From positions 62,001 through 126,000 of the forward strand of contig NZ_JAATEO010000008.1 in the NCBI RefSeq assembly GCF_012034245.1: 64,000 bases of DNA, written 5' to 3'. Both the position numbers and the translations under genes were made by a program. How positions within the stretch are numbered: position 1 is the first letter of the stretch; each line of letters opens with the position of its first letter. Positions 52,107-59,166 of this stretch are shown here, piece by piece. The notes beneath the pieces were generated by a model. It worked only from the letters and a program-made list of their open reading frames with translations. It did not search any database and was not told the origin of the DNA. Source of the stretch: Micromonospora thermarum (GTDB taxonomy: Bacteria > Actinomycetota > Actinomycetes > Mycobacteriales > Micromonosporaceae).

Positions 52107-52511
52107 ATGCGACTTCCGCGCATCCTTACGCCCCGAGTGACCGCCAGCGCCCACTGCGACCTGCCGTGCGGCGTCTACGACCCGGCACAGGCCCGGATCG
52201 AGGCCGAGTCGGTGAAAATGATCTGCGAGAAGTACCAGGCCAACACCGACCCGGAGTTCCGCACCCGCGCCATCATCATCAAGGAGCAGCGCGCCGAGCT
52301 GGTCAAGCACCACCTCTGGGTGCTCTGGACCGACTACTTCAAGCCGGCCCACTTCGAGAAGTACCCGCACCTGCACCAGCTCTTCAACGAGACCACCAAG
52401 CTGGCCGGCGCGGCGGGCGCCAAGGGTGCGACCGACCCGGCCAAGGCCGACCAGCTGCTCCAGAAGATCGACGAGATCGCCAAGATCTTCTGGGAGACCA
52501 AGCAGGCGTGA
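52107..52511 (+). CDS. sodN: Superoxide dismutase [Ni]
   Basis: A 134-aa NiSOD. A 15-residue propeptide ends before the nickel hook HCDLPCGVYDP, in which His1, Cys2 and Cys6 of the mature protein ligate Ni. The four-helix bundle (MICEKYQ...LVKHHLWVLWTDYFKP...IDEIAKIFWETKQ) is complete. It dismutates superoxide in the cytoplasm and needs SodX, encoded divergently. ATG 52107 follows AGGAGG. In streptomycetes sodN is induced by nickel through Nur; I could not identify a clear Nur box, although CCAGGA-N9-TCCTGG lies upstream. Confidence 0.96.
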   Translation: MRLPRILTPRVTASAHCDLPCGVYDPAQARIEAESVKMICEKYQANTDPEFRTRAIIIKEQRAELVKHHLWVLWTDYFKPAHFEKYPHLHQLFNETTKLAGAAGAKGATDPAKADQLLQKIDEIAKIFWETKQA

Positions 52512-52537
52512 CGCTCGGCGCTCCGGCACCGACACTC

Positions 52538-52568
52538 CGGCCGGCACGTCCTCGGGACGTGCCGGCCG
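52538..52568 (+). terminator. Terminator after sodN
   Basis: CGGCCGGCACGTCC and its exact complement form a 14-bp stem with loop TCG, followed by CCGCTTTTC, one of the few T-rich tails in the window. Confidence 0.88.
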
Positions 52569-52713
52569 TCCGCTTTTCTGCGCCGACGCCGGCCGCGGTG
52601 AATCCCGTACCCGCCGGCCGACGGCGCCTTGGAGGCCCGCCGCCGGCACGCCGGTCGCCCCCACCGCACCCGGTGGGCCGAGCGGGTAGAGTCCCCGACC
52701 GGGGGGATGACGC

Positions 52714-53121
52714 GTGACTCCAACGACCGGCCGGCCGACGACCGACGACGACGTGGTGCACCTCACGGTGCCCGCCGACGGCGGCTACCTGGGGGTGCTC
52801 CGCACCGCCACCGCCGGGCTCGCGGCGCGGCTCCAGTTCGCCCTCGACGAGATCGAGGATCTGCGCATCGCGGTCGACGAGGCCTGCGCGATGCTGCTCG
52901 CGATCGCCACCGGGGACGCCGAGCTGGACTGCCGGTTCTCTGTCACCGACGACGCGCTCACCGTCGAGGTCACCGTGCCGACCGTCCGTGGAGCGAAGCT
53001 GCCGGCCGAGTCGTCCTTCGCCTGGAAGGTGCTGACCGCGCTGACCACCTCGGCCTCCGCGACCGCCGCCGACGGTCGGGCCACGATCTCGCTGCTGACC
53101 CGCCGCGCGTCCAGCTGGTGA
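52714..53121 (+). CDS. Anti-sigma-factor-type ATPase (RsbW/SpoIIAB-like HATPase)
   Basis: A 135-aa protein of the HATPase_c_2 type. AADGGYLGVLRTATAGLAAR forms the first helix, EIEDLRIAVDEACAMLL the N-box, and SFAWKVLTALTT the C-terminal block. The G-rich ATP lid is degenerate (no clear DxGxG), so ATPase/kinase activity may be reduced. GTG 52714 follows GGGGGGAT. RsbW-like proteins sequester SigB/SigF-type sigma factors, and I see no sigma factor or anti-anti-sigma gene adjacent, so the partner is elsewhere. Confidence 0.8.
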   Translation: MTPTTGRPTTDDDVVHLTVPADGGYLGVLRTATAGLAARLQFALDEIEDLRIAVDEACAMLLAIATGDAELDCRFSVTDDALTVEVTVPTVRGAKLPAESSFAWKVLTALTTSASATAADGRATISLLTRRASSW

Positions 53122-53133
53122 CGGGCCCGCCCG

Positions 53134-53532
53134 TCACTCGAAGCCGAGCGCCCGGGTGGTCGGGGTGCTCACCAGCAGGGCGGTCACGCCGAGACCCAGC
53201 GCCATCAGTGGCACACCGAGCCAGCCCAGCCCACCCTGGAGCATGAACCAGCCGATCGGCAACAGCATGAGCTGAAGCACGATCGCGGGCGCCCGTGCGC
53301 CGGCCCGCCGCCGGGCCAGCGCCCCGCCCAGCGCCCAGAGCGCGGCCGCGGCGCCGGCCGCGAACGCCGTCACCAGCAGGGCCGACGCCAGGTCGACGGT
53401 GGGCGCCGTGAGATCGGCCCACAACAGCCAGACGGCGACCAGCCCCACGGCGACCGCCTCGCCGCGCAACAGCAGGACGGCCCAGCGGAGCGGGCCGGGA
53501 ATCGGGGCGGAGGCGAGGGTCACGCGCGTCAC
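53134..53532 (-). CDS. Small four-helix membrane protein, function unknown
   Basis: A 132-aa hydrophobic protein with four predicted membrane helices: LRWAVLLLRGEAVAVGLVAVWLLW, VDLASALLVTAFAAGAAAALWALGG, PAIVLQLMLLPIGWFML and GWLGVPLMALGLGVTALLV, and a short tail. Similar small integral membrane proteins are common in actinomycetes without assigned function. GTG 53532 or 53523 are both possible starts. It is divergent from the lipid kinase gene with only about 35 bp between starts, so the promoters overlap. Confidence 0.75.
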   Translation of the reverse strand: MTRVTLASAPIPGPLRWAVLLLRGEAVAVGLVAVWLLWADLTAPTVDLASALLVTAFAAGAAAALWALGGALARRRAGARAPAIVLQLMLLPIGWFMLQGGLGWLGVPLMALGLGVTALLVSTPTTRALGFE

Positions 53533-53553
53533 GATACCCGTGGTACGGCGGGG

Positions 53554-53559
53554 TACAGT
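53554..53559 (+). promoter_or_regulatory. Candidate -10 element for leaderless lipid kinase mRNA
   Basis: TACAGT lies 7 bp before the ATG of the DagK-family gene. Transcription would then start at or next to the initiation codon, and no ribosome-binding site is present, so a leaderless transcript is likely. No good -35 is visible. Confidence 0.5.
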
Positions 53560-53566
53560 GCCGCCC

Positions 53567-54517
53567 ATGCGGGCCGTCCTGGTGGTCAACCCGAAGGCCA
53601 CCACCACCAGCGAACGCAGCCGGGACGTGCTGGTCCGGGCGCTGCGCAGCGAAGTCGACCTCTCCGTGCGGTACACGCGACGCCGGGGCCACGCCATGGC
53701 CCTGGCCCGCGAGGCGGCCGAGGAGGGCGTCGACCTGGTGGTCACCCTCGGCGGCGACGGCACCGTCAACGAGGTGGTCAACGGCCTGATGACGGCGCAG
53801 CCGCCGACCGTGTCGGGCGGCGCGGCCCCGGCCGACCGGTTGCCCGCGCTGGCCACCGTGCCGGGCGGCTCCACGAACGTCTTCGCCCGCGCCCTCGGCC
53901 TGCCCCGGGAGTGGCCCGAGGGCACCAGCATGATCCTCGAAGGGCTTCGCCTGGGCCGGCACCGCACGATCGGCCTCGGCCGGGCGGACGACCGCTACTT
54001 CACCTTCTGCGCGGGCTTCGGGGTCGACGCGGCCGTCATCCACCGCGTCGAGCAGGCCCGCCGGCGGGGGCGGGTCTCCACTCCGGCGCTCTACTTCCGG
54101 TCGACCGTCGCCCAGTACTTCCTCGGCTCGGACCGCCGCCATCCCGCCATCTGCCTGGAACGGCCGGGCGAGGTCGCCGAGGAGCAGTTGGCCACCGTCA
54201 TCATCCAGAACACGGCACCGTGGACGTACCTGGGCGACCGTGAGGTGAACCCGAATCCGGAGGCGTCCTTCGACCTGGGGCTCGACGTGTTCGCACTGCG
54301 TCAACTCCGGGTGGCCAGCACGACACGCACGGTGAGCCAGTTCCTTTCGCGGCAGGCCGACCCGCACGGCAAGCAGGTGCTCCGGCTGCACGACGTGGCC
54401 GAGTTCACGCTGGTGGCGCGCCGCCCCCAGGCGTTCCAACTCGACGGCGAGTACCTGGGCGAGCGGGAGAAAGTCAGATTTACCTCCGTACCCGCGGCAC
54501 TGAGAGTAATCTGCTAG
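53567..54517 (+). CDS. Diacylglycerol kinase family lipid kinase
   Basis: A 316-aa DAGK-catalytic-domain protein. VVNPKATT (N-terminal phosphate loop), LGGDGTVNEVVNG (the GGDGT nucleotide-binding motif), PGGSTNVFARALGLP and FCAGFGVDA are present. The C-terminal half forms the substrate beta-sandwich, with an FQLDGEYLGE motif. It should phosphorylate diacylglycerol or a related lipid; sphingoid or undecaprenol substrates cannot be excluded. ATG 53567 is probably leaderless. It is followed by a 443-bp region before whiB. Confidence 0.9.
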   Translation: MRAVLVVNPKATTTSERSRDVLVRALRSEVDLSVRYTRRRGHAMALAREAAEEGVDLVVTLGGDGTVNEVVNGLMTAQPPTVSGGAAPADRLPALATVPGGSTNVFARALGLPREWPEGTSMILEGLRLGRHRTIGLGRADDRYFTFCAGFGVDAAVIHRVEQARRRGRVSTPALYFRSTVAQYFLGSDRRHPAICLERPGEVAEEQLATVIIQNTAPWTYLGDREVNPNPEASFDLGLDVFALRQLRVASTTRTVSQFLSRQADPHGKQVLRLHDVAEFTLVARRPQAFQLDGEYLGEREKVRFTSVPAALRVIC

Positions 54518-54960
54518 GTCTCGGGTACTCCCCTAGGTTCACGCAAGCTCGCCGCACCCGGGCGGCGGGCGCCACACCGAGGGGCGAGCGCCGGAAATGT
54601 CAGCAATGTCACGCGCACCGTACTATATTGATCCTCGACTGTGGTACTCCGGGTAACCGGATCACCGGCAAATCTGGACAAATGGGTTGTGGGCTTGCTC
54701 ACCGCACGGAGTTTTTCCGAGCGTCACCCTTGACATCGTGAGCGTTCGTGAAAGTATTCACAAGCGAACTTGAGTTACCGGGACATTGCCTGGATATGCT
54801 CGGCAGGTTGAGCTGCTCCAGCAGGTCCCCGGGGCCAACAGCCTGCTCACGCAATGCCGAATAGCCGTACGCGAACCGTCACGGCCGGCACTGCGGATGC
54901 ATAAAGGAAAAGCACCACTGCACCATCTGCCACCCATCCAGAATGAGGAGTGTTGCCGCC
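54518..54960. other. Long regulatory region upstream of whiB1
   Basis: 443 bp without a protein gene. It is AT-richer than its surroundings around 54600-54800, with TACTATATTG near 54623, a TTGACA (54730-54735) and a CRP-like palindrome (54748-54761). If transcription starts near 54765, the whiB1 mRNA would have an untranslated leader of about 195 nt. Confidence 0.5.
54730..54761 (+). promoter_or_regulatory. whiB1 promoter with overlapping CRP-like site
   Basis: TTGACA (54730-54735) is a consensus -35 and AGTATT (54753-54758), 17 bp away, a weak -10. GTGA-AAGTAT-TCAC (54748-54761) is a perfect GTGA-N6-TCAC palindrome. It covers the -10, so binding here would repress; alternatively it activates a downstream start. 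CRP control of whiB1 is established in Mycobacterium tuberculosis. Confidence 0.6.
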
Positions 54961-55218
54961 ATGGACTGGCGTCACCATGCTGTCTGCCGCGACGAGGACC
55001 CGGAGCTGTTCTTCCCGATCGGGACGTCCGGTCCGGCTCTCCTGCAGGTCGAGCAGGCCAAGGCCGTCTGCCGGCGCTGCTCCGTGACCGACCAGTGCCT
55101 GCAGTGGGCGCTGGAGTCGGGTCAGGACGCTGGCGTCTGGGGCGGGATGAGCGAGGAGGAGCGGCGCGCTGTCAAGCGTCGCGGCGGCCTCCGGGTGCTG
55201 CGCGCTCACTCCGCCTGA
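54961..55218 (+). CDS. whiB1: WhiB-family regulator, WhiB1/WblE type
   Basis: An 85-aa iron-sulfur protein. Four Cys (C9, then CRRC at 37-40 and C46) ligate a [4Fe-4S] cluster. GVWGGMSEEERR is the signature turn, and KRRGGLRV provides basic DNA-binding residues. The sequence is nearly colinear with mycobacterial WhiB1, which binds the primary sigma factor and responds to nitric oxide. ATG 54961 (MDWRHHAVCRDEDPELFF) follows GAGGAG at rather long spacing. A terminator follows. Confidence 0.93.
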   Translation: MDWRHHAVCRDEDPELFFPIGTSGPALLQVEQAKAVCRRCSVTDQCLQWALESGQDAGVWGGMSEEERRAVKRRGGLRVLRAHSA

Positions 55219-55229
55219 TCACGAACCGA

Positions 55230-55271
55230 AGCAGAACGCCCCGGTCGGCTCCGCCGCCGGGGCGTTCTGCT
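55230..55271. terminator. Terminator between whiB1 and the CbiX gene
   Basis: AGCAGAACGCCCCGG and its exact complement (55257-55271) form a 15-bp stem with a 12-nt loop between convergent stops; probably bidirectional. Confidence 0.88.
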
Positions 55272-55310
55272 GTCCGGCGGCGCCGCCGTTGCCGTCCAGG
55301 GCCCCGGGCG

Positions 55311-56138
55311 TCAAGCAGGGGCCCTCTCCCCCACCGCGTCCACCCGACGGAGGACCAGGTCGGCGAGTTCCGGGGCATCGGTGAGCGGGGCGGCCACGGC
55401 CACGGCGCCGGCGTCCCGCGCCGACGCGGTCGCCGCGTCGTGGAACAGCCCGGGCGCGAGGAAGTACGCCGCGACCGCCACGCGCCGCGCGCCACGGGCC
55501 CGGAGCCGCGCCACGGCGGCACCGGCGCCCGGCGGCGCGGCGGAGGCGTACGAGACGCGCGTCGGGGCGCTCAGCGCCGTACCGAGGGCCGCCGCGACCC
55601 GTCCCACCGAGGCGCGCGCGGCCGGATCCCTGGTTCCCGCCGCCGCGAGCACCAGGGCGTCGTACCCGCCGGGCTCGGCCTCGGCGAGACGCCGCCGCAG
55701 CCCGGCCAGCAGGGCGTGGTCGACGTCCGCGGCGGCCGGGCCGAGCACGTCGGTGACCCGTACCGCCAGGCCGGGCACCGTCTCGCGGGCCGCGGCCACC
55801 GCCGCCGGGATGTCCACCCGCCGGTGGTACGCGGCGGTGAGCAGCAACGGCACCAGGACCGCCCGGGAATGCCCGGCCGCACCCAGCTCGCGCAGCACCT
55901 CGGTCGGCCCCGGGCGGGTGTGGTCGAGCCAGCTCGGCAGCACCCGCAGGCCGGGCCGGGCGGCCGACACCGCCCGGGCCAGCGCGCGGGTCGCCTCGGC
56001 GGCCCGCGGGTCCCGGCTGCCGTGAGCGACCAGGACCACCGGGTCCGCGCACTCCCCGGCGTCCGCGACCGCCGGACCGCAGGCCCCGACGGCCGGGCCG
56101 CCCGGGACCGTCGCGTCGGTCAGACGTGCAGGCCGCAC
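55311..56138 (-). CDS. Sirohydrochlorin chelatase family protein (CbiX-like)
   Basis: A two-repeat CbiX-type chelatase. VVLVAHGSRDPRAAE begins the first half; LVPLLLTAAYHRRVDIP carries the metal-binding His of that half; LVLAAAGTRDPAARA begins the second; VAAYFLAPGLFHDAA carries the second His. It would insert Fe2+ (or Co2+) into sirohydrochlorin, supplying siroheme for the sulfite reductase encoded in the same operon. Start is uncertain: GTG 56138 overlaps cysH by 19 bp, while GTG 56039 would begin at VVLVAHGS as in most homologues and leave an 80-bp gap after cysH. Confidence 0.83.
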   Translation of the reverse strand: MRPARLTDATVPGGPAVGACGPAVADAGECADPVVLVAHGSRDPRAAEATRALARAVSAARPGLRVLPSWLDHTRPGPTEVLRELGAAGHSRAVLVPLLLTAAYHRRVDIPAAVAAARETVPGLAVRVTDVLGPAAADVDHALLAGLRRRLAEAEPGGYDALVLAAAGTRDPAARASVGRVAAALGTALSAPTRVSYASAAPPGAGAAVARLRARGARRVAVAAYFLAPGLFHDAATASARDAGAVAVAAPLTDAPELADLVLRRVDAVGERAPA

Positions 56139-56881
56139 TCGGTCTTCTCGAACATCGCCCAGCGGCCGGCGCGCGGATCCTCCCCCGCCTTCGTACGGCG
56201 GGTGCAGGGCCAGCAGCCGATCGAGCCGTAACCGCGGTTGAACAACTCGTTGACCGGCACGTTCCAGCGGGAGATGTACGCGTCGACGTCGGCCTGCGAC
56301 CACGCCGCGATCGGGTTGACCTTCACCTTGCCCCGGCGGGCGTCGAAGGTCACCACCGGCGTGTTCGCCCGGGTCGGCGACTCGTCCCGGCGCAGCCCGG
56401 CCGCCCACGCGTCGTAACCGGCGAGCGCCCGCTCCAGCGGCTCCACCTTGCGCAGCTGGCAGCAGTCGTCCGGAGACCGGTTGAACAGCCGGGGACCGTA
56501 CTCGCCGTCCTGCTGGCCGACGGTGAGCCGGGGCCGGATCGACCGGACGGTGACCGGCAGGGTGCGGGCCACCTCGTCGCGGACCTTGAGCGTCTCCGGG
56601 AAGTGCAGCCCGGTGTCCAGGAAGACGACGTCCACCCCCGGCGCGACCCTGGACACCAGGTGCGCCAGCACGGCGTCGGCCATCGAGCTCGTGACGCAGA
56701 ACCGGTCGCCGAAGGTCTCGGCAGCCCAGCGCGCGATCTCCAGGGCCGGAGCGCCCTCCAGGTCCCGGCCGGCCTTCTCGGCCAGCGCGCGCAGCTCGTC
56801 CGGGTCGCGCCGGGACGTGTCGGCCGGGTGTGGCCCGGCGGTGCCGACGAGGCCGAGGTTCACGGCGGAGACGAGACTCAT
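56120..56881 (-). CDS. cysH: Adenylyl-sulfate (APS) reductase, Fe-S type CysH
   Basis: A 253-aa PAPS/APS reductase. SSMADAVLAHLV is the P-loop-like nucleotide site and FLDTGLHFPETL a family block. DDCCQLRKVEPL and GCWPCTRR supply the four Cys of a [4Fe-4S] cluster, marking an APS reductase rather than a thioredoxin-only PAPS reductase. ECGLH near the C-terminus contains the catalytic redox Cys. It converts APS to sulfite with thioredoxin, feeding Sir. ATG 56881 overlaps the stop of the zinc-ribbon gene (ATGA). Confidence 0.94.
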   Translation of the reverse strand: MSLVSAVNLGLVGTAGPHPADTSRRDPDELRALAEKAGRDLEGAPALEIARWAAETFGDRFCVTSSMADAVLAHLVSRVAPGVDVVFLDTGLHFPETLKVRDEVARTLPVTVRSIRPRLTVGQQDGEYGPRLFNRSPDDCCQLRKVEPLERALAGYDAWAAGLRRDESPTRANTPVVTFDARRGKVKVNPIAAWSQADVDAYISRWNVPVNELFNRGYGSIGCWPCTRRTKAGEDPRAGRWAMFEKTECGLHV

Positions 56882-57036
56882 CGGGTCACCGCCTTCGAGA
56901 GCAGGCCGGTGAACCTGACGGTGAAGACCCGGGCGCAGGCGTGGCACTCCCAGGCGCCGTGGCCGGCCTCGCTCGGCCGCAGGTCCTCCTCCCCGCAGTA
57001 CGGGCAGTACAGCGGCACGGACCTGGACTCGCTCAT
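56878..57036 (-). CDS. 52-aa zinc-ribbon protein between sir and cysH
   Basis: A short gene with two 4-bp overlaps: its ATG (57036) overlaps the sir stop and its TGA overlaps the cysH start. The protein starts MSESRSVPLYCPYCGEEDLR, has CHACARVFTV in the middle and ends TGLLSKAVTR. CPYCG...CHAC forms a rubredoxin-like or zinc-ribbon knuckle. Actinobacterial sulfite reductase operons often carry such a small protein, whose role (iron or electron delivery, or regulation) is unknown. The perfect coupling on both sides makes it certain to be translated. Confidence 0.9.
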   Translation of the reverse strand: MSESRSVPLYCPYCGEEDLRPSEAGHGAWECHACARVFTVRFTGLLSKAVTR

Positions 57037-58742
57037 CTGAGTTCCTCCTCGTCGACCCTGATCACCCAGTTGGCGAACGTCTCGCCCTCGTTCCGGCCGG
57101 CCAGGTAGCGGCGGGCCAGCCGTTCCACGTACTCCGGAAGCTCCTCCGCGGTGGTCTTCAGACCGCGCAGCTTGCGGCCGAAGCCGGCGGTCTGTCCCTC
57201 CGCCATGCCGAGACCACCGCCGAGGTGCACCTGGAAGCCCTCCACCTGGCGGCGGTCCGGGCCGACCACCAGCTGGCCCTTGAGACCGATGTCGGCGACC
57301 TGGGTGCGGGCGCAGGCGTTCGGGCAGCCGTTGATGTGGATGGAGATGTCGGCGTCGAAGTCGCGCAGCCGCTGCTCCAGCCGGGCCACCAGCTCCTCAC
57401 CACGCGCCTTGGTCTCGACGATGGCGAGCTTGCAGTACTCGATGCCGGTGCAGGCCATGGTGCCGCGCCGCCAGGCCGACGGCCGTGCCTCCAGGCCGAT
57501 CCCGCGCAGCGCCTCGACCAGGGACTCCGTCCGCTCCGGCGGCACGTCCAGGACCAGCAGCTTCTGGTACGGCGTGAGCCGCACCCGGTCGCTGCCGTGC
57601 GCCTCGACCACGTCGGCGAGCCGGGCGAGCTGGCTGCCGGAGACGCGGCCGACGACGGGGGCGGCCCCGACGTAGTGGCGCCCGTCGCGCTGCGGGTGCA
57701 CGCCGATGTGGTCGATCGGCTTGGTCGGCAGGTCCGCCGGGGGCCCGTCCAGCAGGGCCCGGCCCAGGTACTCCTTCTCCAGCACCTCGCGGAACTTCTC
57801 CACGCCCCAGTCGGCGACCAGGAACTTCAACCGGGCCCGGTTGCGCAGCCGGCGGTAGCCGTAGTCGCGGAAGATGCCGACCACGCCCGCCCACACGTCC
57901 GGCACCTCGTGCAGGGGCACCCACACGCCCAGCCGCTTGGCGAGCATCGGGTTGGTGGAGAGGCCGCCGCCGACCCAGAGGTCGAAGCCGGGGCCGTGCT
58001 CGGGGTGCTCGACACCGAGGAACGCGATGTCGTTCGCCTCGTACGGGGTGTCGACCAGCCAGGAGATCGAGGACTTGAACTTGCGGGGCAGGTTGGAGAA
58101 CTGCTTGTCGCCGACGTACCGGCGGACGATCTCGTCGATCGCGGGCGTCGGATCGACCACCTCGTCCCGGGCCACCCCGGCGACCGGGCTACCCAGCACG
58201 ATGCGGGGGCAGTCGCCGCACGCCTCGGTGGTCTGGAGGCCCACCGACTCCAGCCGGCGCCAGATCTCCGGCATGTCCTCGACGCGGATCCAGTGGTACT
58301 GGATGTTCTGCCGGTCGGTGATGTCGGCGGTGTCCCGGGCGAACTCGCGGGAGATGTCGGCGATCACCCGGAGCTGGGCCAGGCTGAGCTGGCCGCCGTC
58401 GACCCGCACCCGGAGCATGAAGAACTCGTCCTCCAGCTCGTGCGGCTCCAGGACGGCGGTGCGCCCGCCGTCGATGCCGGCCTTGCGCTGCGTGTAGAGG
58501 CCCCACCAGCGGAACCGGCCGCGCAGGTCCTGGGGGTCGATCGAGGCGAAGCCCCGGTGGGCGTAGATGTTCTCGATCCGGGCCCGGACGTTCAGCGGGT
58601 CGTCGTCCTTCTTGATCCGCTCGTTGGGGTTGAGCGGCTCACGGTGGCCGAGCGCCCACTGGCCCTCCCCACGCGGACGGCGGGGAGCCCGGACGGGACG
58701 GGCCGGGTCCTCGGGCCGGGCCGGGATGCTGCTGACCGCCAT
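57033..58742 (-). CDS. sir: Ferredoxin-dependent assimilatory sulfite reductase
   Basis: A 569-aa siroheme / [4Fe-4S] enzyme reducing sulfite to sulfide. Two ferredoxin-like half domains are visible: RVRVDGGQLSLAQLRVIADI and the repeat RLTPYQKLLVLDVPPE. FSNLPRKFKSSISW lies in the first half. The cluster and siroheme Cys are CTGIEYCKLAIVETK and NGCPNACARTQ. TEACGDCPR also carries Cys residues. Nitrite/sulfite reductases are similar; the cysH and CbiX partners argue for sulfite. ATG 58742 follows GGAGGAC. The next gene is coupled by ATGA. Confidence 0.94.
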   Translation of the reverse strand: MAVSSIPARPEDPARPVRAPRRPRGEGQWALGHREPLNPNERIKKDDDPLNVRARIENIYAHRGFASIDPQDLRGRFRWWGLYTQRKAGIDGGRTAVLEPHELEDEFFMLRVRVDGGQLSLAQLRVIADISREFARDTADITDRQNIQYHWIRVEDMPEIWRRLESVGLQTTEACGDCPRIVLGSPVAGVARDEVVDPTPAIDEIVRRYVGDKQFSNLPRKFKSSISWLVDTPYEANDIAFLGVEHPEHGPGFDLWVGGGLSTNPMLAKRLGVWVPLHEVPDVWAGVVGIFRDYGYRRLRNRARLKFLVADWGVEKFREVLEKEYLGRALLDGPPADLPTKPIDHIGVHPQRDGRHYVGAAPVVGRVSGSQLARLADVVEAHGSDRVRLTPYQKLLVLDVPPERTESLVEALRGIGLEARPSAWRRGTMACTGIEYCKLAIVETKARGEELVARLEQRLRDFDADISIHINGCPNACARTQVADIGLKGQLVVGPDRRQVEGFQVHLGGGLGMAEGQTAGFGRKLRGLKTTAEELPEYVERLARRYLAGRNEGETFANWVIRVDEEELR

Positions 58743-58845
58743 CGCGGCGTCCTCCGTTGTCTGGTGTGGCTCGTGGATGCGCCGGGCGCGGCGGCCTGCC
58801 CGGTTACGGGCTGGAGACAACGGTGTCGGAACAGCCGGCGCGCAG

Positions 58846-58869
58846 CGCCCGAGACAGATGGGTCGGGCG
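58846..58869 (-). promoter_or_regulatory. Small stem-loop between leader peptide and sir
   Basis: CGCCCGA (58846-58852) pairs exactly with TCGGGCG (58863-58869) in the roughly 130-nt leader, starting 4 bp after the leader peptide stop. It could act as an attenuator or sequester an element depending on ribosome position. No run of U follows. Confidence 0.35.
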
Positions 58870-58872
58870 TCG

Positions 58873-58959
58873 TCAGTGGGCCGGACAGATCGCGCTGCGC
58901 ACGCGGCCGTAATCGACGTGGCGGCGGGCCACGAAGCGGCGGACGACAGCGGCGGTCAT
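58873..58959 (-). CDS. Leader peptide of the sulfate-assimilation operon
   Basis: A 28-codon ORF: MTAAVVRRFVARRHVD, then YGRVRSAICPAH. The RRHVD-x-x-RV-x-SA-x-C pattern is that of the putative leader peptides found upstream of sulfur-metabolism operons in actinomycetes. The Cys codon lies 4 codons from the end. A stalled or slow ribosome there, when Cys-tRNA is scarce, could alter folding of the 130-nt region before sir. The ATG (58959) coincides with the predicted transcription start, so translation is likely leaderless. It has no other homology. Confidence 0.8.
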   Translation of the reverse strand: MTAAVVRRFVARRHVDYGRVRSAICPAH

Positions 58960-58965
58960 GACGTC

Positions 58966-58995
58966 ATGCTGCCACAGCGCCACAGGGCCGGCCAA
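58966..58995 (-). promoter_or_regulatory. Promoter of the sulfate-assimilation operon
   Basis: On the minus strand TTGGCC (58995-58990) and CAGCAT (58971-58966) are separated by 18 bp. The start would fall near 58959, the first base of the leader peptide ATG. Confidence 0.5.
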
Positions 58996-59166
58996 TGCGT
59001 GCGTGCGGGATCCCACATCACGGGCCGAAGACCGCACGAACGCGGAAGACGGCACCGCCGGCGGGGGCGAGGCCACAACTTCCCGGATCGAGCACGATCT
59101 CGCGGCCTGCACCGCTCCGGCCCCGGGGCGCCGGTCCGCTGTGCGAGGCTCGGCGGCGTGGGCGGA

